From positions 1-7,087 of the forward strand of contig CALAXC010000186.1 in NCBI GenBank assembly GCA_937894775.1: 7,087 nt of DNA, in the 5' to 3' direction. The first letter of the stretch is position 1, and every line of letters starts with the position of its first letter. The stretch is from an uncultured Clostridia bacterium (GTDB lineage: Bacteria > Bacillota > Clostridia > Oscillospirales > CAG-272). Below are positions 1 to 5,903 of this stretch, piece by piece. The notes beneath the pieces were generated by a model. That model did no database searches. It was not told where the DNA came from and saw nothing but the letters and a program-made list of their open reading frames with translations. The position numbers and the translations under genes were made by a program.

Positions 1-34
1 CAATTTATTGCCAAATGTTGAAGCGTTAATCGCT

Positions 35-66
35 AAAAGGCTTCCTTTACACGAGGGAGCCTTTTT
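35..66 (+). terminator. Intrinsic terminator of a gene left of the window
   Basis: The arms 39-46 and 54-61 pair over 8 bp (ggcttcct with agggagcc) around a 7-base loop, and flanking A and T runs can extend the stem by 4 A-T pairs. A run of five T (62-66) follows on the plus strand. The one imperfect position is a G-U wobble if read as plus-strand RNA but a C-A mismatch as minus-strand RNA, so the plus strand is the better-fitting transcript. No plus-strand gene lies inside the window, so it would serve a gene ending at or before the left edge. Stop codons at 19-21 and 27-29 in two plus frames are compatible with such an end, but the coding part visible is too short to identify. Confidence 0.7.
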
Positions 67-125
67 ATGTTCATCCATGACTTATCGATTTTTCTGACAA
101 GCACTGCATTTGTAGACACAAACGC

Positions 126-161
126 AAATACGGCATACCCCTTTCGAGATATGCCGTATTT
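126..161 (-). terminator. Probable intrinsic terminator downstream of pepD
   Basis: A perfect 12-bp inverted repeat, arms 126-137 and 150-161 (aaatacggcata and its complement), encloses a 12-base loop. It begins 48 bases past the pepD stop. Read on the minus strand, the right arm ends in TTT and is followed by GCGTTTGTG, so the U-tract is short and interrupted. The perfect stem makes it symmetric, and it may also block plus-strand transcripts that pass the terminator at 35-66. The hairpin is certain; terminator function is inferred from position. Confidence 0.55.
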
Positions 162-163
162 CC

Positions 164-205
164 AAAAACTGTCCTTTAGGGTACAATCCTATAAACACAG
201 TTTTT
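164..205 (-). terminator. Weak hairpin with T-tract directly after pepD
   Basis: The arms 164-172 and 197-205 (aaaaactgt and its complement) pair over 9 bp, only two of them G-C. On the minus strand a nested TAGG/CCTA stem can form inside the 24-base loop. The 3' arm on the minus strand ends in five T. It starts 4 bases after the pepD stop codon. The low GC of the stem and the long loop make it a weaker candidate than the hairpin at 126-161; the two may act in tandem. Confidence 0.3.
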
Positions 206-209
206 TTGT

Positions 210-1664
210 TTAAATCTTTTTCTCCAAAATTTTTGCTATCAATGTGAAAAATCTTTCAAACGAAGCTATGTTCAATGCTTCATCGGGAGAATGAAGATCA
301 AGCACCAATGCTCCGCAGGATATTATGTCAAGTGCGGGGCAAAGCTGTTTTATTATAGCACATTCAAGACCTGCGTGTATAACATTTTTTCTACACTCCT
401 CGCCAAAGCATTCTCTATAACACTCGGAATAAACACCGCAAAGTTCAGATTCTTTACTCGGCTCCCACGCAGGATAAGCATTTGACAAAATATGATCTAT
501 TCCAAGTATTTTGGCATAAGCATCTATCTCTTCATTCGAAGCCTTTATCTGCGTATCCTTAGAAGAACGAGCCATAAACACCAAGTTAGCCTCTTTCTTT
601 TTCGTGTCAACGCAAACAACTCCCAAATTTCTTGAAAACTCAACTACTCCATCGATGTTTTCGCACATTTTCAACACACCGTCTGCTACAGTAGACATCA
701 AAAATACGATCTTTTCAGTATCTTTCTTGGAAATCATCAACTCATATTCCGAAGTGCAATGATCGAAAGTTAAGTTAAAGTTAGCGTCTGAAGCCGAAAG
801 CTCAGAGGCTATTTCTTTTTCTAAAAGCTTTACTTCTTGTTTTATACTTTCAAGCTCGCAAGAAGCAATAACCGCCTCACATTCACGCGGTATCGCATTA
901 TGCCTGTTTCCGCCAAGCAAATAAACCAATCTGAAATCATACTTTGCAGAAAGTGAATTAAGCACCCTGCCCATAAGCTTATTTGCATTCGCTCTGCGCT
1001 TATCGATATCCTCGCCCGAATGACCGCCAAAAAGTCCTTTAACACTTAGCTTTGCCGTCGGCATATCCAAAGACTCGCACTCAAGCTTTATCCGAAGGTC
1101 ATCTCTTTGCGCGCCCGCACAACCGACTATTATTTCCCGCTCGTCTGCGCTATCCATATTTATCATAGAAGCAGCTGTAACTATACTGTAATCAAAATTA
1201 GATGCGCCTATCATACCCTTTTCTTCCGATGCGGTAAACAAACATTCTATTGTAGGATGACTTTTAATATTTCCCTCCGCACCGTCGAGTATATAAAGCA
1301 TTATCGCAACAGCAACTCCGTTATCAGCGCCGAGTGTTGTTCCGCGCGCTCTTATATATCCGTCACTTTCGTAAAGGTCGATACCGTCGTTATCAAAATC
1401 ATGATCAGAATCAGCGTTCTTTTCGCAAACCATATCGGTATGTCCCTGCAACAGAAGAGCATTTTCATTCTCTCTGCCCTGACTTGCGGGAAGCCTTACA
1501 AAAACGTTATTATAAGGATCCTTTATAGCAAAAAGCCCTCTCTCCTTTGCAAAATCATATATATATTCAGCTATTCTTTCTTCCGAAAAGGTAGCTCTCG
1601 GTATTGCCGATATCTCCTCAAAATACTTAATAAGACCTCTGTACTTAAATCCTTCAGCAAGCAT
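210..1664 (-). CDS. pepD: Aminoacyl-histidine dipeptidase, M20 family (PepD-like)
   Basis: Predicted cytosolic metallo-dipeptidase of 484 residues, the usual size for PepD (M20C), which hydrolyses Xaa-His dipeptides such as carnosine and other small peptides. The visible motifs fit a two-metal M20 site. These are GHTDMV (74-79, H75 and D77), TTLGADNGVAVA (109-120, D114 bridging), ASEEKGM (145-151, E147 as general base, E148 as ligand), NMDSADE (169-175, D171) and LHSPDE (457-462, H458). The segment GGHSGEDI (213-220), followed by a RANAN-type stretch, marks the inserted lid/dimerisation domain, as is typical of this family. I chose the ATG at 1664 because AGAGG lies 5 bases before it; the GTG two codons upstream would sit directly on that ribosome binding site. 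No signal peptide is seen. It follows mreB by 72 bases with a stem-loop between, and hairpins follow its stop. Family assignment is strong; the exact substrate is inferred. Confidence 0.93.
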   Translation of the reverse strand: MLAEGFKYRGLIKYFEEISAIPRATFSEERIAEYIYDFAKERGLFAIKDPYNNVFVRLPASQGRENENALLLQGHTDMVCEKNADSDHDFDNDGIDLYESDGYIRARGTTLGADNGVAVAIMLYILDGAEGNIKSHPTIECLFTASEEKGMIGASNFDYSIVTAASMINMDSADEREIIVGCAGAQRDDLRIKLECESLDMPTAKLSVKGLFGGHSGEDIDKRRANANKLMGRVLNSLSAKYDFRLVYLLGGNRHNAIPRECEAVIASCELESIKQEVKLLEKEIASELSASDANFNLTFDHCTSEYELMISKKDTEKIVFLMSTVADGVLKMCENIDGVVEFSRNLGVVCVDTKKKEANLVFMARSSKDTQIKASNEEIDAYAKILGIDHILSNAYPAWEPSKESELCGVYSECYRECFGEECRKNVIHAGLECAIIKQLCPALDIISCGALVLDLHSPDEALNIASFERFFTLIAKILEKKI

Positions 1665-1669
1665 ACACA

Positions 1670-1674
1670 CCTCT
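1670..1674 (-). promoter_or_regulatory. Ribosome binding site of pepD
   Basis: AGAGG on the minus strand lies 5 bases upstream of the ATG at 1664. It overlaps the in-frame GTG codon at 1670-1668, which rules that codon out as a sensible start and shortens the protein by two residues. Confidence 0.7.
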
Positions 1675-1681
1675 AAATTTA

Positions 1682-1711
1682 TTTGAGGCTGGCAAAAGCG
1701 CCAACCTCAAA
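1682..1711 (-). other. 12-bp stem-loop between mreB and pepD
   Basis: The arms 1682-1693 and 1700-1711 pair over 12 bp around a 6-base loop. As minus-strand RNA all positions pair, with one G-U wobble; as plus-strand RNA that position is a C-A mismatch, so the element is better formed in the mreB/pepD transcript. It starts 25 bases after the mreB stop. The sequence after the 3' arm (TAAATTTAGAGG) has no T-tract, so it is not a textbook terminator. It could be an mreB 3' end structure, an intercistronic stability or processing element, or a 5'-leader hairpin for pepD. Confidence 0.6.
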
Positions 1712-1712
1712 A

Positions 1713-1740
1713 ATAATATCATTATATTTATATTTTTCAA
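1713..1740 (-). promoter_or_regulatory. Possible sigma-A type promoter for pepD
   Basis: On the minus strand TTGAAA (1740-1735) is followed after 16 bases by TATTAT (1718-1713). The -35 element overlaps the mreB stop codon. Initiation would fall near 1706, inside the 5' arm of the stem-loop at 1682-1711, so that promoter and an intact hairpin would not be used in the same transcript. The region is AT-rich and chance matches are common. A perfect TATAAT at 1726-1721 exists too, but no -35 element stands at the right distance. Confidence 0.35.
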
Positions 1741-2786
1741 CGTCTTCCTCTATACCTTGAAAGATCGATCCTTCCACCGTCAGGAAAACTGTCAAGCAAG
1801 CTGAGAAGCTTACCCGTACCGAGCGCCACACACTTTATCGGATCCTTTGCCATACGCGTTTTGATTCCCGTTACGTCCTCAATAAGCTTATCAAGACCCA
1901 TAAGCATACTTCCGCCGCCTGCAAGAAGTATTCCGTTTTTAAGTATATCTCCCATAAGCTCGGGCGGAGTATGTTCCACTACCGAACAAATAGCATCAAG
2001 AATAGCAGAAATAGGCTCCATCATCGCCTCAAGCATTTCTTTGGAAGTGAGTGTAACATTCTTAGGAAGTCCCTGAATAAGACATCTGCCTCGCACGTCC
2101 ATCGTCATCGCATCCTTATGCTCGTAGACAGCCCCGATCTGCATTTTTATCTTTTCCGCTGTGCGTTCGCCTATTGCAACATTATGCTTTCTTCTTACAT
2201 ATCTCGCAATAGCCTCATCAAATTTGTCACCCGCGATCTTTATAGACTGAGAAACGACCACACCGCCAAGCGATATTACCGCAATATCGGTAGTTCCGCC
2301 ACCGATATCAACTACCATATGACCGACAGGTCCTAAAATATCAACTCCTGCTCCAAGAGCTGCCGCCACGGGTTCTTCAACAAGATAAGTTTTTCTTGCT
2401 CCCGCCTGAATACCCGCATCTATTACCGCGCGCTCCTCTACCTCGCTTATTCCTGTAGGAACACAGATTATCATTCTCGGATGAACGATAGAACCTCCGC
2501 ACGCGCGACGGTAAAAATACTGTATCATTTTTTGTGTTACCTCATATTTACTGATAACACCGTCTTTAAGAGGACGAACGATCTCAATATTAGCGGGATT
2601 TCTGCCAAGCATAGCCTGAGCGTCCTTACCTATTTTAGTTATCTGATCCATCGATGTATCGATAGCTACAAAGGAAGGCTCATTTAATACTATGCCCTTG
2701 CCTTCAACAAAAACAAGAACGGTAGCCGTACCAAGGTCTATTCCTATATCTCTTGAAAAGATCTGTTTTGGCTTGAATAATCCCAT
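1737..2786 (-). CDS. mreB: Rod-shape determining actin homologue, MreB/Mbl family
   Basis: Bacterial actin of 349 residues that forms membrane-associated ATP-dependent filaments and guides lateral cell-wall synthesis through the elongasome. Actin-fold signatures are all present: phosphate-1 loop DIGIDLGTATVLV (13-25), the EEPVAAALGAG segment (137-147) with the catalytic-Glu region, phosphate-2 loop VVDIGGGTTDIAVI (158-171), GERTAEKIKMQIG (206-218) and adenosine motif GILLAGGGSMLMG (285-297). The phrase GIVLNEPS near the start and KCVALGTG near the end recall Bacillus Mbl as I remember it, so Mbl is an alternative name. No mreC or mreD follows; the next gene is a dipeptidase, so this looks like a stand-alone copy. 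The ATG at 2786 is chosen because AAAGGAGG lies 6 bases upstream. A longer reading from 2816 would begin before the likely transcription start of the promoter at 2819-2847. The C-terminus carries a short basic tail (RYRGRR). Confidence 0.95.
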   Translation of the reverse strand: MGLFKPKQIFSRDIGIDLGTATVLVFVEGKGIVLNEPSFVAIDTSMDQITKIGKDAQAMLGRNPANIEIVRPLKDGVISKYEVTQKMIQYFYRRACGGSIVHPRMIICVPTGISEVEERAVIDAGIQAGARKTYLVEEPVAAALGAGVDILGPVGHMVVDIGGGTTDIAVISLGGVVVSQSIKIAGDKFDEAIARYVRRKHNVAIGERTAEKIKMQIGAVYEHKDAMTMDVRGRCLIQGLPKNVTLTSKEMLEAMMEPISAILDAICSVVEHTPPELMGDILKNGILLAGGGSMLMGLDKLIEDVTGIKTRMAKDPIKCVALGTGKLLSLLDSFPDGGRIDLSRYRGRR

Positions 2787-2792
2787 AGTCTT

Positions 2793-2800
2793 CCTCCTTT
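2793..2800 (-). promoter_or_regulatory. Ribosome binding site of mreB
   Basis: AAAGGAGG on the minus strand, a near-perfect anti-16S match, lies 6 bases before the ATG at 2786. It fixes the start and removes ten residues from the longest open reading frame. Confidence 0.92.
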
Positions 2801-2818
2801 CGATAACAATACACATAC

Positions 2819-2847
2819 ATTATACTATGAAAATCCAAAAAATGCAA
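2819..2847 (-). promoter_or_regulatory. Sigma-A type promoter of mreB
   Basis: On the minus strand TTGCAT (2847-2842) and a perfect TATAAT (2824-2819) are separated by 17 bases. Initiation is expected around 2811-2813, giving a leader of about 25 bases that still contains the AAAGGAGG site. It lies entirely in the gap between the comF stop (2864) and mreB. It implies that mreB can be transcribed apart from recD2-comF. No terminator was seen between comF and this promoter, so read-through may add to it. Confidence 0.8.
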
Positions 2848-2863
2848 TAGTTTATTAAGACTT

Positions 2864-3601
2864 TTATGAACTCTTGATATCACTTGCGATAGCAAAGCAT
2901 ATAATATTTTCCGCTCCGCACTTTTTAAGTGCCGATACGCACGCCGACATACTTGCTCCCGTAGTAACTACGTCATCAAAAAGCAGAACGCATCTACCCG
3001 AGATCTGTGTTTTTGCGTCTGCATCGGTGTAAATAAGATTGCTTATATTTTTTCTTCGCTCGCCTGCCGTCAGCTTCTTTTGAGCCTTACCGCCGCGGCG
3101 CCTCTTTAATATTTCAAGATATTCTATTTTACTGACCTTTGAAAGCTCTTTACATATCAAAGCAGCGTGATCAAAGCCATGCTTACCTATAGCGCTTTTC
3201 GAACGCGGAACACTGACTATAACAGGGGTATCAATACTGTCATATCTCTCAAGCTCATTTTTTAAAAGCTGTGACAGATCTTTTGCAAGAGCGCAAAGCA
3301 CTCTTTTGCTTTTTCTCCGTTTCAAAAAATAAACAAGCTTGTTCTGTGGCTCATAAGCTTTGTCAACACGGTAAAAGAAAAGCTTTCTTAACGAAATAAT
3401 ATTATCTTTTTTAAGCAATATCGGTTTACACCCACATTCTTCGGCAGGAAGCGCGCATTCGGGGCATATATCCATTTTAGCCAAAAGATATTTCTTTTTA
3501 CACTTTTCGCAAAATGCTTCGTTAAATTCTTTTTCTTCAAGTATCTTATTACAACCCACGCACTTATGAACAAAAAGTATCCTTCTTAGCTCTTCTCTCA
3601 T
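2864..3601 (-). CDS. comF: ComF family protein, phosphoribosyltransferase fold
   Basis: A 245-residue member of the ComF/GntX family, the normal length. In competent bacteria ComF is needed for handling incoming single-stranded DNA in the cytosol; elsewhere its role is unclear. The N-terminal third carries paired cysteines, C14-C17, C31-C34, C46-C49 and C56/C58, as expected for two zinc-binding knuckles. The C-terminal part is a type I phosphoribosyltransferase domain with the PRPP loop VLLFDDVVTTGASM (205-218) and the upstream VPRSKSAIGKHGFDHA region (131-146). The ATG at 3601 overlaps the recD2 stop as ATGA, the usual sign of translational coupling. A TTG three codons upstream (3610) sits 2 bases after AGAGG (3613-3617), so a slightly longer form cannot be fully excluded. 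No other competence gene is visible here, so a role in DNA uptake is a family inference only. Confidence 0.93.
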   Translation of the reverse strand: MREELRRILFVHKCVGCNKILEEKEFNEAFCEKCKKKYLLAKMDICPECALPAEECGCKPILLKKDNIISLRKLFFYRVDKAYEPQNKLVYFLKRRKSKRVLCALAKDLSQLLKNELERYDSIDTPVIVSVPRSKSAIGKHGFDHAALICKELSKVSKIEYLEILKRRRGGKAQKKLTAGERRKNISNLIYTDADAKTQISGRCVLLFDDVVTTGASMSACVSALKKCGAENIICFAIASDIKSS

Positions 3602-5823
3602 TTTGTGCAAAGCCTCTTTGAAAGTCCTGTATAACGGAGTGTCTGACGGTTATTGTTTACCATTTCCTCGATTATATCCTCCCTGCCGACGAGAATAACC
3701 ATATTTTGCGCTCTCGTTATTGCCGTATAAAGAAGATTTCTTGTGTGAAGCATATGCGGTGCGCTGCACATAGGCATTACAACGATAGGATACTCACTGC
3801 CCTGACTCTTATGCACCGTTATCGCATAGGCGTGTTCTATATCCTCAAGCATAGAAAGATCGTACGCCACACGTCTGTCATCAAAAAGTATCTCCATAGC
3901 GCCTTCATTTTCATCTATAGAAATAACCGTACCTATATCTCCGTTGAAAATTCCGTACCCCTCTTTACCGTCGGTCGTTCTTTCCCACATTATATCATAA
4001 TTATTTCTCGTCTGCATTACTCTGTCACCCTCGCGGAATATCTTTTCTCTGAATTTATATTCCCGCTTCGCTTTGTGAGGCGGATTAAGTGCAGATTGAA
4101 GTATTATATTAAGATTTTCAGTTCCGCCCTCACCCTTTCGCGAGGCGCAAATGACCTGAATACCGTTTTTCGCCATTTCCCCGTAAGCCTTTGGCAAACG
4201 GTTTTTACAAAGGTCGGTAACCGTTATTGCAATAGAACGGTCATCGTCGCGTTTTAAAAAGAAGAAATCGTTATTTTTTATTGAAAGCTCAGGCATTTGT
4301 CCGTTATTTACTGCGTGAGCATTTCTTATTATAAGACTTTGCTGAGCCTGACGGAATATCTCGGTAAGACATACGACCGCAAATCGATCGCTTTCTATAA
4401 TATCGTGAAGAACGTTTCCCGATCCGACAGACGGTAGCTGATCTGCATCGCCGATAATAACCAACCTTGCGCCGGGCTTTATCGCCTTTAAGAGTGCGCA
4501 AATAAGCGAATTATCAAGCATCGATGCCTCGTCTACTATGATCACATCTTCGTCGAGAAGATCGAATTCGTTTCTTTTAAACACAGCTCTGCCGTCACTC
4601 TCATATCCCATTTCAAGCAAACGGTGAACCGTCTTTGCCTCGTACGACGTCGCTTCAGACAATCGCTTTGCCGCTCTTCCCGTAGGTGCGGAAAGAGCAA
4701 TACTGAAGCCCATCATATCGAATATTCTTATAAGCGCTCTTACAACGGTAGTTTTTCCCGTTCCGGGACCTCCCGTAAGCACCATAACACCGTAACGCAA
4801 AGCATCGGATATCGCATCCTTTTGAAGCGATGCGTATTTTATTCCCGAGCGTTTTTCCTCACCCTCTATAAATCGGCCTATATCTCGAACATCTACCGAT
4901 GCGCACATCTTATCGAGCATAACAAGCTTTTGCGATATATATTTTTCTTCTTCGTAATCCTTTTTGGTATATATCAGCTGCACACCGTCTTTGAGAATAT
5001 ATTTAAGCTTTTCGCTTCGCAAAAGCTCAACTATTCCCTGCTCGCAAGCCTCTTCCGAAACACCTAAAAGTTCAGCCGCGCTTTCTTTAAGCATATCTCT
5101 CGGCAAACAGACGTGCCCGTTTTGAGAAGCATTTTTTTGCAAAACGTAATGTATACCGCTCATTACGCGATCAAAATTATCGTTCTGCATTCCTATTCCC
5201 GATGCAAGCGCATCAGCTCTTTCAAAGCCTATTCCTTCGATCTCGTTACAAAGTCTATAAGGATTTTTCTTTGCAACATCGACCGCAGCGCTTCCCCAAT
5301 GCTTATATATTTTAACCGTGGTTGCCGCACCGAAATAATCCCTGAAAAACATCATAGCGCTTCGGATGCCTGCTTGCTCTTTAAAGCTTTCGGAAGCCGC
5401 TTTCGCCATTTTAAGCGAGATACCCTTTATCGAATCCGCAAGCCAATCGGGATGATTTTCAATAACGTCAAAGCTATCCTCACCGAATGCTTCAACTATT
5501 TTCACCGCCGTTTTAGGGCCTATTCCTTTTATGGCTCTTGAAGAAAGATAACGAAGTATCGAAGCCGTATCAGCAGGCATTACACGTTCATACTGCTCTA
5601 CCGAAAACTGACGTCCGTATTTAGGATTATGCACCCATTTTCCGTACACGCAAAGATGATCGCCTTCATTCAGCATCGGCATTATTCCGCATACCGTCAC
5701 CATATCCTCTTCAAGTGACATATCACAAACTGTATAACCGTTTTCTTCGTTGCAAAAAACTATCTGCTCTACCGTACCCTCAAGCTTTTCAAGTCCGTAA
5801 TTATCACGCGCTCCAAACTCCAT
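3598..5823 (-). CDS. recD2: RecD2-type SF1B DNA helicase
   Basis: ATP-dependent 5'-to-3' DNA helicase of 741 residues, the length expected for RecD2, the RecD relative found in bacteria that lack RecBC partnership. It is implicated in DNA damage tolerance and replication-fork maintenance. An N-terminal OB-like region (about 10-80) is followed by helix-hairpin-helix repeats with IKGIGPKTAVKIV (98-110), IKGISLKMAKAA (132-143) and IEGIGFERADALA (195-207). Helicase motifs then run in order: Walker A GGPGTGKTT (351-359), motif Ia SAPTGRAAKRL (378-388), Walker B VDEAS (430-434), motif III GDADQLPSVGSG (458-469), LTEIFRQ (486-492), the late motif AITVHKSQGSEY (667-678) and motif VI LYTAITRAQ (698-706). 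The start at 5823 has AAAGGAG 7 bases upstream. The last codons overlap comF by ATGA. No promoter is evident between the metK terminator and this gene, so expression may rely on read-through or a promoter inside the metK end. Confidence 0.97.
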   Translation of the reverse strand: MEFGARDNYGLEKLEGTVEQIVFCNEENGYTVCDMSLEEDMVTVCGIMPMLNEGDHLCVYGKWVHNPKYGRQFSVEQYERVMPADTASILRYLSSRAIKGIGPKTAVKIVEAFGEDSFDVIENHPDWLADSIKGISLKMAKAASESFKEQAGIRSAMMFFRDYFGAATTVKIYKHWGSAAVDVAKKNPYRLCNEIEGIGFERADALASGIGMQNDNFDRVMSGIHYVLQKNASQNGHVCLPRDMLKESAAELLGVSEEACEQGIVELLRSEKLKYILKDGVQLIYTKKDYEEEKYISQKLVMLDKMCASVDVRDIGRFIEGEEKRSGIKYASLQKDAISDALRYGVMVLTGGPGTGKTTVVRALIRIFDMMGFSIALSAPTGRAAKRLSEATSYEAKTVHRLLEMGYESDGRAVFKRNEFDLLDEDVIIVDEASMLDNSLICALLKAIKPGARLVIIGDADQLPSVGSGNVLHDIIESDRFAVVCLTEIFRQAQQSLIIRNAHAVNNGQMPELSIKNNDFFFLKRDDDRSIAITVTDLCKNRLPKAYGEMAKNGIQVICASRKGEGGTENLNIILQSALNPPHKAKREYKFREKIFREGDRVMQTRNNYDIMWERTTDGKEGYGIFNGDIGTVISIDENEGAMEILFDDRRVAYDLSMLEDIEHAYAITVHKSQGSEYPIVVMPMCSAPHMLHTRNLLYTAITRAQNMVILVGREDIIEEMVNNNRQTLRYTGLSKRLCTK

Positions 5824-5830
5824 TTGCTTT

Positions 5831-5837
5831 CTCCTTT
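5831..5837 (-). promoter_or_regulatory. Ribosome binding site of recD2
   Basis: AAAGGAG on the minus strand lies 7 bases before the ATG at 5823. It begins only 11 bases after the T-rich end of the metK terminator hairpin, which leaves no room for a separate promoter downstream of that hairpin. Confidence 0.9.
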
Positions 5838-5848
5838 CAAAAATATTT

Positions 5849-5894
5849 AAAAAGCGCAGGGGCGCTCAGTTAAACCGAGACTAACCCTTGCGCT
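5849..5894 (-). terminator. Intrinsic terminator of metK
   Basis: On the minus strand AGCGCAAGGG (5894-5885) pairs with CCCCTGCGCT (5862-5853), with one A-C mismatch or a single bulged A. An inner CTCGG/CTGAG stem with loop TTTAA (5880-5866) caps it. Four unpaired T (5852-5849) follow, then AAATATTTTT. The hairpin starts 9 bases after the metK stop. No T-tract follows on the plus strand, so direction is clear. Position and structure make it the metK terminator; how leaky it is decides how much metK transcription reaches recD2-comF. Confidence 0.85.
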
Positions 5895-5903
5895 ACAGTC
5901 AGA

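Noticed and set aside
67..213. A 48-codon plus-strand open frame from an ATG at 67 to a stop at 211-213
   Set aside because: It has no ribosome binding site, starts in the T-tract of a terminator, runs through two hairpins, and its predicted product looks like no known small protein.
1107..1676. Long plus-strand open frame (189 codons) opposite pepD
   Set aside because: It lies wholly antisense to a well-supported M20 peptidase; composition is that of a shadow frame, rich in Tyr, Ser, Arg and Ile, with no domain or ribosome binding site.
1721..1726. Perfect TATAAT upstream of pepD as the main -10 element
   Set aside because: The sequence 17 or 18 bases upstream is AGGAAG or GAGGAA, which is no -35 match; the TTGAAA/TATTAT pair is a better though still weak choice.
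2704..2895. Minus-strand open frame of 63 codons spanning the comF-mreB gap
   Set aside because: It uses the mreB promoter, leader and first codons in another frame, and lacks a ribosome binding site of its own.
3706..4257. Plus-strand open frame (183 codons) opposite recD2
   Set aside because: It is antisense to conserved helicase motifs of RecD2 and has no recognisable domain or translation signal.
5824..5903. A SAM-type riboswitch or other structured regulator between metK and recD2
   Set aside because: The 80-base gap is fully explained by a terminator hairpin and a ribosome binding site; it is too short for a SAM aptamer and shows no multi-stem junction.
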